Shown: in pieces, positions 45,536 to 56,490 of the stretch | Layout of the letters: every line of letters begins with the position of its first letter | Numbering within the stretch: position 1 is the first letter of the stretch | NCBI GenBank assembly: GCA_008694505.1 | Contig: VZDJ01001247.1 | Span: 496,001 to 560,000 of the forward strand | DNA: 64,000 nucleotides | Reading direction: 5' to 3' | From: Cyanoderma ruficeps | Taxonomy: Eukaryota; Chordata; Aves; Passeriformes; Timaliidae | Notes under the pieces: generated by a model | The model's database searches: none | Told to the model about the DNA's origin: nothing | The model's input: the letters and a program-made list of their open reading frames with translations, nothing else | Program-made: the position numbers and the translations under genes

Positions 45536-48204
45536 CAGTTGGCATCTGGGGCTCTCTGGCACGTGGGATTTGCTACATTGGCTCACTTTCACGGTAGGTA
45601 TTTAAACATATGTATATATACTTGTGTGAAGGATAAAATTACAGCTTTTTATCCATACATCAAACAGTCTCTAAATTTTAACTCTGTACTTATGCCTGTG
45701 GCAGTGCATTTGGCACAAATCCTTTATTCGTGATACTGAACACCAAAGACATGCAGAGGGAAGTCCAGGAGAAAAATAAATGCACTTATTCTACTTTTCT
45801 CAAGCCTGTGCTTTGATTAACCATGGCCTCATGAAATGTTGTCTTTCAAAAGTATTCTAAAGGTATTAGATGTAGGGGAAAGTGTATAAAAGGAACTGGA
45901 ATATTAATCCTGTTAACAGGATGTTAATCCTTCCATGTGCTGAGAAAACACAATTACCAGATTACAATAGAAATAATTACTGAAGGTTCCAGCATTACTA
46001 AGGCAGCCTTTTATGAATATTTTTCCTATAACAAGCTAGAAGGATCCCAGTTGAATCCCAAGTGTTATTCATCTTAAGGCAAGCACTGTAAGAACATTAC
46101 ATGCAGGTACCCACTGAAGCAATAAGATTTCGAAATGTCCTTCAGACATCCTTAGTGGGGAAAAGTTGATTTCTCTGCAAGACTGTTAAATCTCAGAACC
46201 ATCAGTTCAGCATTTGAAGAATGGGAAGGCACAATTACTTGCTACATCCAAAACATCTAAATTTTTTAGCATCATGCATAGGTACACTCATGGAGAGAAT
46301 ATAACTGTCATGTAATTTCCTGCTGTATTTGAAAATCTCCTTTCTCTCATTTATTTCCCTGATCATTAATTTCGTTTTTTTTTTCAATAATAAAAAAGAT
46401 AGAGGCAATAGCATTCCCTAGAACTTAACCATCTCCTCCCACCTGTGTGCAGTTGAAAACTGGCACATTGACATCAAAACTCTTTTTAAAAGAGGAAAGG
46501 CTCTTTTTCCCCTCACTCAGGTTTTCCTCTCCAATGTGCAACTGGTTGCACAGATAGTCCAGCAAATTGCTGTGCACTCAGTTCAGGTATCAGAGCCCAC
46601 AGCCTGAATGATTTAGTGACAGCTTAGGCTCAGCTAAAACCCTCTTCAAAGGAAGAATTTCTGCTGTTTCAAGTCCACTACTCCTGTTTTTTGAGAGGGA
46701 CAATATTTGGATAACTTCATATTGATTGGAAGCAGAAGGATGTCCTTAACACAAAGGATGAAAGCCACCCTCAATTTGTAATCAAAGTAGATAAGGTCTT
46801 AAAAATAATAGCTCCTGACATTAATTCATTACGGATAAAACATCCTGTTTATGGATCATAACTTATTTATTTCAGGACTATTTGCTTTCACATGTTTGGA
46901 GCAGAGGTCTGGAACAATGATTCCTTATTTCTAATTGTTGCTCCACAGTAGTCATTACAACTGGACAACTTACAACAGTGCCTTCCATCCAATAATTGTA
47001 AAATTATAGTAAATTAGTTTATTGAACTGCTTAATAAACAGGCCCTTTTCCTGCTCAAATGAGGAGAAAGCAATGCTAAAACAAAGAAAATCAAAGGAAA
47101 GTAAAAATAATGACCAGGAAGTGGTTTTTCCCCTCCGGGCACATCAGCAGAGTAAGCACTAAGGAAAAATCAGATTGACACAACAAGAAATGGGCAACAG
47201 AATGTGAGAAAGAATGAATTTCAGATAGAAATCAGGGGAAGAACCACAGGCACCCATAAAGAATATCCTAAGGCTCTGGACTTTAAATTTTGTGTGTATT
47301 AATTGATATAACACCACCATCAACATTAAATCTTATCCTGTCTTCCCAAGCAAAGTCTCAGCTAATAATGCTTAATAGTTTGTTGAGTATTTAAGAAACA
47401 GTAACAACTGGGAGAGTAGGTAAGTGTTACACTCCTAAATAGTTTATGTTCCTATTAATCCACCTGACTGTTGAACATAATAAATCCAGGTTCCTTTTCT
47501 TGCAGGAGATAAAGCAGTTGTCTCTCCTCTCTGCCAGAGGATGCCCGTTCTGTAAATTCACCAATGAACAGTGAAGAGCTGCAAATTGTTATTCCTTATC
47601 TAAAATGAAGCCAATTTCACCCCCTGTTACTTCCCTGTTGCTGCAGCAACAGAGGGAATTATGAGTGCTGAATATACTGTCCTTGTCTAGAGCTTGATTC
47701 TAGAGGCTAAACACATGACTTATTGGTCTTTCCACCCCCATAAGTGGTAATTAATTTTATTTCAGATATTTCTCTTTGGGAAATCAGTCTTGAGAGGTTG
47801 TACCTCTGAATTTACTTTGTATGCTGATCTTCTCCATGTGTATATTTCCAAAACCTCTATCAGCCTTTAATTTATTTACAGTTTGTGTAAATAAATTGTC
47901 TATATTTGCACCACTGAATTTTCTCCTTGTGAGTTATGCTTCCTGTAGTCATTGCAATGATTTCTTGGAGACAATTTTAATTTCAGCGGTACAAGGGAAA
48001 CCAAACCAATGCAGATTGACAACCCAATTGGGCCAATGCTACAAAATATGCTCAGAAACATTTATTTGAAGAAAAGTAATTTCAATTATACTATGTCTGA
48101 CACTCTTCCTTGAGTTTTTAAATGCACTTGAGGATGGAAATATTAGGTTTTATGGAGGTTTATGAAAAATTGTGGAAAATACTCATGCTAATATTTATTA
48201 AGAG
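45536..48204. other. AT-rich unique DNA without genes
   Basis: Longest repeat-poor run of the central part. No open frame over 82 codons in it, and no recognisable exon, repeat or RNA. Confidence 0.55.
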
Positions 48205-48290
48205 GACTGAGCAACCTGGTCTGGTAGAGAGGGCTTGGGAAAGGTGATCTTCAGGGTCCCTTCCAACCCAAATCATTTTAAGGTTCTGAG
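48205..48290 (+). mobile_element. CR1 LINE 3' tip
   Basis: Sense CR1 end: GAGCAACCTGGTCTGGTAGAG, CAGGGTCCCTTCCAACCCAAA, TCATTTTAAGGTTCTGAGAG. Confidence 0.85.
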
Positions 48291-50084
48291 AGAATCCAGG
48301 CAGACGATTTAGACGATGTTTTGCAGCATCATTCAGCAATAACTCTGAGTGTCATAAGCAGAAAAGAGCCTTACAGCAGAGTTAGAGACTTAACCTGCCT
48401 TTCCAGCAACATTCCACCGGCAGCTGCGTAAAGCAAAAGCACAACCACTGCATAGCTGAGGGATGTTTTCCACACAGCAAATATTCCCTATGAAAACAAA
48501 CTGGTCTAGTCCTTGCAAAATAAATGAAGCCTTTTGAGGGTACTGGGGTTTGTGCAGTTTGTGGCAGCTGAACAAAGCCTGTCAAGACTCAACTGTGCCA
48601 CTTAAAAATGGTAGAGCAGAGTTGTGCTGGGGTTGCTTTGGGCAGTTGTGCTGTTGTCAGGACAGGACCCTGACACCAAGCTCAGCCATTCCCATTTGCT
48701 CTCAGCTGTGCCAGACATTTCACTGGAATACATTCCCTATATGGTTTATCAGCAACTTGAAATAGGTTTAAAGCAGCCCAGTCACTACAGTTCACAGCTT
48801 TTTACCAAGGTAACACTTCCTGTGATGGTTTCATAAAGTAAATCAAAACCGGTGCTCCCAAATGCCTGGAAGATGTTTTAGGATTAACGTATATTTGAAA
48901 AAAAATAAGGCATTTCTTTTGTGTTTTTAATGAACCTCAAACAGCTGAATTGAGTAAATAAAAGTATTATGGAATTAGAATTACAAGATTTTTCACTCAT
49001 TTGCATCTGTATTGTTTTCAGCTGCATGTTTGCAAGTCACATTTGGGGAATGATGCCAATACTCCAATAGCCTGAAGAACATTTTTGGCTCGAACTCAGT
49101 GTGTAAAAATCCAAGTAGTGTTTCTGTATACTAAATTGTCTCGTACAAAACTCAGTAATAAAGCAGAAACCCAGTAACACAGCAACTGAAGAAATGAAGA
49201 AATACTTGAAAACCCATCAGAAAGGCTCCATACATGGGTATCTTATGGCACATCATCCTATAACTATTTACATTGAAAATGAAATATTAAAACACAGAAG
49301 CAGAAGTGTTGGATGCCCATTGTTAACTGTTAATTTCTGTAATGCATCATGACTGCACAAACACCTGTGCTAAATATCTTTGTGCTGGCAATACCTGAGA
49401 GCATGTACAGCATTCAATTCCACTCAAAACATCTCATTCCCACCATTCTCTCCATTGTTTTTCACCCGTGCTTTTCAAGGCTGGCAGAATTTCTTTCTGC
49501 TTATGTGCAAGGGAAAACACAGAGCTTTTTTGATACCATTTACATATATCAGACATTGAATAGTTTAATCAGCACACCTATAAATAACTCAGCTGCAAAA
49601 ATGGCCAAAGGGGAAAAAAATCTTGATTGTCTTAATCCACAAGTACTTTTGAGCTGTGTTTCAAGAGTTTTGCTGCTGTAACTCTCACAAACAGCATTAT
49701 TGGCTGCAACTTCTTGGATTCTATGCTGATTTTGTCAGAGCCGGGTGATGTTCTCCAGTGCTGTCACTTCAGCAAACCCTGATCCCAGCTTGCTGGGAGC
49801 TTCCCTGCAGCACAACCACACATCCTGCGCTGCCTGGGCTGCTCAGTGCTGCCTTTCCAACAGCCATCTACAGGTCAACCCCGGGGGTAAAACTCATCCT
49901 GCATGTCTTTGGGGCAGCAGTATTAAACTTTATAGTTCTCCATTCCATATCTCCAGAGTATTCTTCTCCCTTCTTCTCCCAAAATCACATTGCCTGCTTT
50001 GCCTGAAAAATTTTGACATGAATTTGTAGCCTATCTGTAACAAGGATTCCACAGGGTGGAAAAAGACTCTGCCAAGACTTGCTA
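48291..50084. other. Unassigned DNA
   Basis: No gene or repeat recognised. Part around 49745-49920 is GC-richer, with two overlapping open frames (94 and 82 codons) that show no domain. Confidence 0.45.
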
Positions 50085-50200
50085 TTTGAGCAGCCTGGGA
50101 TAGTGGGAGATGTCCCTGCCCAAAGCAGAGGAACCAGATGGGCTTTAATCCCCCCTCCAACCCAAACCACTCTTCAATTCTGTGATTCTGTGATTCTGTT
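50085..50200 (+). mobile_element. CR1 LINE 3' tip with terminal repeats
   Basis: Sense CR1 end: GAGCAGCCTGGGATAGTGGG, GATGTCCCTGCCCAAAGCAG, CCTCCAACCCAAACCACTC. It closes with the diagnostic terminal octamer in tandem: TTCTGTGATTCTGTGATTCTG. Confidence 0.93.
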
Positions 50201-51426
50201 ATGACTATATTTCTTATGGCTTGTGCATGATTTAGTTTATACACTTCAAATTCTTATTTTCAAAGTCTTTTCATGGTTCCCCCAAGCTTGCATTGAAGCA
50301 GGTGGTGCTGCCTATGCTGAATTACATTTGGTCCTCAGAAGAGGGTTTAATAGTTGCAACTATTTTAAATTAGCTTGGAATCTTTAGTATTTGCCTGAAG
50401 TCCTGAAGTGATTCCTGATCAATCTTTCATTGATTATAGGGGATAAAATGCTGAAAAACACACTAGCTAAGAGAAATAATTCAATTAAATTCTATTCATG
50501 TGATGATGTTTATAGTGAAACTTCTGTCAGGAGTTGGACTTTCATGACCCTTGTGTGTACCTTACAACTTCAGACAGTCTTTGATTCTGTGTTTCTGTGT
50601 CTTTCAGCAAAAAGCATCTGAAAAGGGCTGAGTTTACACCCTCTTTACAGTGTAAATTATATCACTGGATGAAAAGGATCGGATCTTTTTTTTCTACTAG
50701 TTTTCCTGGTAGGGTTCATTTCATTTGATTAAGGAGTTCAGGGAAGATTTTAAAAATACCTAGATGACCAAAAGGAAGTTATATTGGCTGATTACTGAAA
50801 TATTGATGCTTCTGAATAACTAACTTTTTTTTTTATTTATTATAACTGACAATTTAATCAAGAAAAAATACCTGGTAAGAAACTATAAACATAATGAGAT
50901 TTAATCTTAACCATTAATCCCAGAGCAAGTAGTTAGGTAGTATTAAAACATCTCATCATAAGGCATTTGATTCTGTTACCATGAGCAGCAGCACTACAGG
51001 GAAATCAGCAAAAATAACTTCTAGAACTGATGAAAAAGCTTCAAAGATAAAAGTATACTCACTAATGAGATGAATGAATTAATTCAAACTGTATAATCAA
51101 TGAGGTGACACTTGCCTCTTCCCTCTCTGTTATGTGATGTGGCAAACTCAGCACCTGGGGGAATTTGGATTGAAGTGCAGCAGGAAAACAGATTCAGTGT
51201 GTAAGAACTGCACTCGTGCCACATCCACACACTGTGGTTTCATCGTGAAGGCACTTTCAAAATTGTGGAAAAGAATCTTTTGCATTTCCAAACTCTTGCT
51301 TACTGCTTTAGCAACAGCAGTTCTGGATGGAAAACAGTCACAGATCAACGAGTGAAGTTTTGGAAGAGTTTTAACTCTAAAGCTCTGCCTGACAGAGGTT
51401 CCCTCCACATGCTGCTGTTCAGTCCA
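50201..51426. other. AT-rich unique DNA without genes
   Basis: No gene or repeat recognised. The 122-codon minus frame at 51148-51516 overlaps the next CR1 and lacks any domain. Confidence 0.5.
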
Positions 51427-51482
51427 AGTCAAACTCAGTGATCTTGGAGGTCTTTTCCCATCATGATTCTGTGGTTCCATGA
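51427..51482 (+). mobile_element. CR1 LINE 3' tip
   Basis: Sense CR1 end: AACTCAGTGATCTTGGAGG, TCTTTTCCCATCATGATTCTG, TGGTTCCATGAC. Confidence 0.85.
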
Positions 51483-53327
51483 CTGGAACTTCACATAAAA
51501 GGTTCAGACTCCGCAAGTCTACCAGAGCTCTTTTAACAGACCTTGTTAAAAACAGATAAGCTCTGGTTTTAACCTCCTTTTGTTTCCTAATTGTGCAATA
51601 GATTTAGTTGATTTTGTGTCACACTTCGGATTTAATGGCCTGATTTTTATCATATCCTGGATACAATTTGTGTTAACTTTACAGTCTTTTGTTTTCATCA
51701 GAATGGTGTAATGTTATGTTAATACAGAGACACATCCTGTAATCAAACCCTACAAATCCTGTAAGATCTCTATGCAAATGAAAAGTGCAGAAGGAAAGCA
51801 GGCTGGCAGGTAGAAATTTAACAGTATTTTTTCTTTTTTCTCAGAGAAACCACAGCAAAATGAGGCCAAGACAGCAGAGTCCTCTTTGTCCTGAAGAGTT
51901 AGATTGTCCTTCACAACAATGTATGAAGTGATGAGCTACAATTATAAAATACAGTTCTGTTGGGTTAAACAACTAAGCTTAATCTCAAAAAATGAGAACT
52001 GGAGTTCTGGAAAATTCTCTCATCTCCTCACCAGGTTTTTCATTGTTTGGGTCTCCTCACATATGACTCAAAACCACAAAGTTGCATTTAAATTCACATC
52101 TTGACTACAACCATCAACTTGGCTGGTAAACACAAATTATTTTAAGGATATGCGCAGCTTTGTAGACAAAATTATATATATATAAGTTTTTGTGGTGTGT
52201 TCACTGCAATTGTCTGGAGAAGAAAAACAAATTGTAGATAAGAACAGCCACAGCACATGTTAATTTCCTTTCATTTAGCTGTCCAATGTTTGGCTTTCTA
52301 TGGCAAAGAATTCAGATTAAAGACATAAACACAGGCTTTTATGCAGTTCTATTTACTGATGAAAGAAGACATGCTAAGGGGTGGTAAAAGCAAATACTAA
52401 ATGCCTATCGTGAAACTCTGATTTTGCAGTTGCTTTGTGTTAGACTTGTGAAAATCCTTCATAAATTGGCACCAAGAGTCCCTGTTAAGATTTGTCTCAT
52501 AAAACATAGAGAAACATGCTGATAACACTGAAACTCTTAAAGAGGCTTAGTAAGAACTCTAAAAACTTCATTTCAACACATGATGACCTTAATGACAGAA
52601 ACTTCTTTTTTGCTATGCTCAGGCATAGCAAAAAAACCAAAGAACAAAAAAATCCCCAAGAGAACAAACTGGTCCCCAAAACAAACAACACAACTAAAAA
52701 TAAAATGAAGTTCACAAAAGGTTTTCCAAAGTGATTTTTTTATTCGTCTCCCCTCAGAAATATAGACCTCTATTAATCTTTAGTGACCTGTTGCCTCTTA
52801 CATGAAGGTTTCAGTTAATTGCCAGCATTAGTTAAAGAGAAGAAACTTTCCAGAAGATAAATGCATGAGTTACTTCAGCATATTTTGAAAATCTAGGGTT
52901 CTGTGAGAAAAAAAAAAAAAAAAACTCTCAAAATCTCAAAAGTACCATTCCTTTGAGACTGTGCTGGCTTATTCATCAAGGAGACAGAAAGGCAATATCA
53001 TAAAACACCATGCAGGCGCGAAGACTGGGGTTTGGCACAGAGATTTATTATTACAGTAACAGAATTGGAGGGTTTTTCTTATCTGTACCCAGCATATCAA
53101 CTGTCAGTGGATGAATAAGGAAGCTCCACTTCAGGAGCTGGGTGAGCAGTGAGCAGAGATACCTTTGCTTTTGGTACTGCACGATGAAAACGCAATTTGG
53201 GATACTTGCAAGTGAGGAACACAGTGTGTGAATCCCATCTGGTCGTGGCAGAGTGCCCTTGGCGTGGCCACCCCATCCTTACCACCAGGAATCACCAACA
53301 CTCTATGGTTTTTTATATCTATTTATA
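51483..53327. other. AT-rich unique DNA, one CpG-richer part
   Basis: No gene supported. From about 52990 to 53290 the sequence is CpG-richer, and its minus strand has an AATAAA near 53045 followed by a GC-richer TCTGTGCC...GCGCCTGC segment. Confidence 0.45.
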
Positions 53328-53390
53328 TATAATAAATATAATAAATATAATAAATATANNNNNNNNNTACATCTATATATATTTAAAAAA
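53328..53390. repeat. AT microsatellite with 9-base assembly gap
   Basis: ATAAAT-type units run to a gap of nine Ns (53359-53367) and continue as TATATATTT sequence. The true repeat length is unknown. A conceptual translation across it would contain undefined residues. Confidence 0.9.
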
Positions 53391-54003
53391 TTATCTAAAA
53401 TTAAAATATATATACATACCTTTGGGTTTAAAAATAGACCCTGGCTATTAAAGAGCACATTCCTTCCTTTGCTATGGTTTTAGATGAGATATGAAAAGCC
53501 AACATGGAAAAGCATTGCAGTTTTAAAGAGTGGAAAGAGTGGCTAAGCTATCACAGATTTATCACATGAAGTAGCAGCAGTGTTTGTAGCCTGTGATCAA
53601 AAATCAAATGGCAGAGTAAGTTTCTATTTTCTTTGATATTAAGTGTTTTCAGGTAGTGTGTTTCTGTCTTGGGCTTGGTATTGGAAGCACGATGGAGTGA
53701 AAAGGACTGGCAGAAAAAAATCTTAAGGGAAGTACTTTATTGTTTTAAGGAGAAGTCTTACCTCCTTAGCTTTATTTCACTGTTTATCAGCACAGTTTGA
53801 AGCTGCACACTGGCTGCCCCAAACACCAAAGGATGTGGTGGAAACATTTTGTCAGACAGTTTCTGAAGGAATACATAAACAAGAGTTAATCCCCCATGGT
53901 GGTAATTCCTGGGTTGGCATCCCCAGCATCAGGAGAAATTTCATAGACTCTGATTTTTTTTTTTTTTAACAATTGAATTCATTAAACTCAACAGTCCTCT
54001 CCA
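53391..54003. other. AT-rich unique DNA without genes
   Basis: Nothing recognised beyond a T12-type run near 53955. Confidence 0.5.
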
Positions 54004-54215
54004 AACTCACAGGATCTCAAAATCAATTAGGGATTGATTGGGAATGTTCTCCCAGACCAAAAAGTCCAAGCTGTGCCTGATCCCCACGTGGTCCCCAGCC
54101 CAGAGCACTGAGGCCACCTCCAGCCCTTCCTGGAGAGATGGGGACTCCAACACCTCCCTGGGCAGCCCCCCCTGCCAAGGCCTGACCGCCCTTTCCAGGA
54201 AAAAATTCCTGAAAA
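54004..54215 (-). mobile_element. CR1 LINE fragment
   Basis: Antisense CR1: AGTCCAAGCTGTGCCTGATC, CCCAGCCCAGAGCACTGAGG, GGGGACTCCAACACCTCCCTG, CCGCCCTTTCCAGGAAAAAATTCC. Same subfamily as the CR1 at 41114. Confidence 0.92.
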
Positions 54216-54439
54216 ACATGAAAGCTTAAGGCATAATACATCCCAGGTCTGAATGGGTCTCTGGGTGACAGCTGTGATACTCTGCCCCCTGCCATTCCTT
54301 GGAGTTTAGTTTTTGTCCTGTTGTCAACCTAAGGCAAAAAAAGGTGGGTGATGCTCAGGTAGATATTTATAGGAGAGCCAAAGGGTCTGTAAAGGTTGGG
54401 ATGTTGTGTGATCTTGTCAGAGCACGGTTACCTATGTTC

Positions 54440-54695
54440 AAAATCATGGAAATTCACAATGGGCTGGGTTGGAAGGGACCTTAAAGCCCATCCAGTGCCA
54501 TCCCCTGCCATGGGCAGGGACACCTTCCACTAGCCCAGGTTGCTCCAAGTCCCATCCAACCTGGCCTTGGACACTTCCAGGGATCCAGGGGCAGCCACAG
54601 CTTCTCTGGGCACCCTGTGCCAGGGCCTCCCCACCCTCACAGGGAACAATTCCTCCCCAGTATCCCATCTAACCCTGCCCTCTGGCAGTAATGAT
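54440..54695 (-). mobile_element. CR1 LINE 3' fragment
   Basis: Antisense CR1 from its 3' end (AAAATCATGGAAATTCACAATGG), through GGGTTGGAAGGGACCTTAAAG, CCCTGCCATGGGCAGGGACA and GTGCCAGGGCCTCCCC, to ATCTAACCCTGCCCTCTGGC. Same subfamily as 10585, 20040 and 33946, and well preserved. Open frames up to 136 codons across it are artefacts. Confidence 0.95.
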
Positions 54696-55422
54696 ATCCA
54701 CAATTTCTCATCCCAGCCAGTTTTGACTTTATATAGGACCATTTTTGACAAGGAATATTTTTTTACATATCAGACTCAAGAAAGTGGGATTTGGATGGGA
54801 TCCTGGCCCACATCTCCTCTGAGCATTTGCCCTTGGGGTCCTTTAAGAACTGTAGTGTGGTGTAAGAATTTTGATACTTATTCAAGATTATTAAGGAATA
54901 GAGGACAGGGAAGCTTTGCATTTGTAGCTACGCTGCATGCTGGAATATAGTGCCACATTCCAAGTCCAATTTTTAATATTCTTTATATCCTGTGGTAATT
55001 ACAGCACACGTGCAGAGAGGCAATTACAAGTACCTTTCTCTTTTTATGTCTGTTTTAAAAACATAATTAATAATCAGATATTCTCAGCAATTTTATAGCA
55101 GGATTAGCTCTATTACTCCCCATTAAAAAAAAAATACCAGGCTGCAGGAGCAGCAGAGGTGACCTGTCCCCTGTTGCACTCAGACCCGGTGGCACTGCTG
55201 ATTTGAGCCATGTGGAAATGCTTTGCCAAAGAAAATACCACATTTTTAAGGTCTCTGGCACCAATTTGATGCAAAGCTTCACAAGGCCAGGAAAAGCTGA
55301 CAGCTAAGCCAGGCCTTCTGCAGCCCATGGATGTGAGGGGTCCCGAATTATGTGTCAATCCAGTGCCAGAGCTGGGCTTTCAGAAACTCCATCTCCATAG
55401 AAAAAATGCACCTTCCACAGTC
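54696..55422. other. Unassigned DNA
   Basis: No gene or repeat recognised. Confidence 0.45.
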
Positions 55423-55428
55423 TTGGTG
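55423..55428. repeat. Target-site duplication TTGGTG, left copy
   Basis: Pairs with CTGGTG at 55731-55736, five of six bases alike. Confidence 0.7.
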
Positions 55429-55730
55429 TGTTGCCCTGAATTTTTTGCCTTCTGTCTTTGTGCTGAGGGTTTCCACAGAGTGGAATGTAAACAAGTGTGT
55501 AAAAGTAGATATTTACATTCCCGTCCTCTGAGAGAAGAAATGATTGATGGTGATGTCCACCATCCAGGTTGAGGGGGTGGCCCCTGTGGTGGCCAATCTC
55601 TGGACCTTTGTAAATGTACATAAAATGGAGTCAGATTTTTGAAATAAGCGGTTAGTTCCCTTGAACTGCTGCTGGTGTGGCCTCATCTTTCTGTCCCTGA
55701 AACTGGGACATCCCAGCCTCAGAGATCACA
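55429..55730 (+). mobile_element. Solo LTR, ERVK-type, plus strand (copy B)
   Basis: A 302-bp LTR beginning TGTTGCCCTGAATT and ending GATCACA, flanked by 6-bp direct repeats with one mismatch. It is the longer sibling of the minus-strand LTR at 1307-1571. It retains a stretch at about 55618-55657 missing from that copy, holding ACATAAAATGG (TATA-like) and GAAATAAGCGG (poly-A-like). No internal region adjoins. The plus-strand and minus-strand open frames here are products of the LTR. Confidence 0.85.
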
Positions 55731-55736
55731 CTGGTG
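55731..55736. repeat. Target-site duplication CTGGTG, right copy
   Basis: Right-hand partner of 55423-55428. Confidence 0.7.
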
Positions 55737-56402
55737 TCACTATGAGTTTGTGATGCTGGTGCTGTTATGAGACTCACCACGGAGCAAAACCTGTGGAATT
55801 CCACATCAGGATTGAATAAGATGTGTACATCTTAAATGTGACTATACTGGAGAGGGGTATGGACAGAAAGAAGCGGCCAAGGGGAATCCTGAGGAAACAG
55901 AATCTCATTATTCCTGTTAACGGAACAATAAAACCTTTGTGTATCCCACAGTTACACTCCCCACCACCACTGCCCCTTAATATGAGCTATTCCAGGAAAG
56001 TGATATATAATTTAGAAAAAAAAAAAAAAAGACAATTTCCAGCACTTCTGTGGGATTTTTACATCCAGAAGATCATTCAAGCAAAGCTCAACCCAGAATT
56101 GTGCTGGCATCCTGCAGTGGAGGGCTGGGCTATCCTGCAAGATATTGCTGCCAAACTGGGTGTGCTGGGAAATCAGGGATTTAATTTGATTGATAGGATC
56201 TAATCTGGACCTGCAACAGCTTAACTGCCTTTGAATTTATCAACTTCATGCCAAAATGTTCTTTTCTTTTTTTTTTTTAAGGGATTAAGAGAAGGAATAT
56301 TTGAGAGCTTTGAAAGTGTTCGTTCTTAATTCATCTCCAGCAGGAGGGACAACCTAAGAAATTCAATTTGTGGCCTAAAATTGATATAAAATAAGTAACT
56401 GC
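55737..56402. other. Unassigned DNA
   Basis: A 126-codon plus-strand frame at 55823-56203 crosses an A-run encoding a lysine stretch. It shows no domain and no family I know, so I do not call a gene. Confidence 0.4.
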
Positions 56403-56490
56403 AGAATCACAGAGAATGGTTGAAGTTGGAAGGGACCTTCAGAGTTCAGCTGGTCCTGCCCCTACTCAAGCAGAGTCATTTAGAGACAGT
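56403..56490 (-). mobile_element. CR1 LINE 3' tip
   Basis: Antisense CR1 end: AGAATCACAGAGAATGGTTG, AAGTTGGAAGGGACCTTCAG, CTGGTCCTGCCCCTACTCAAG. Confidence 0.9.

Noticed and set aside
49745..50029. Two overlapping plus-strand open frames in a GC-richer part
   Set aside because: No domain or splice context, and the upstream and downstream sequence shows no exon pattern.
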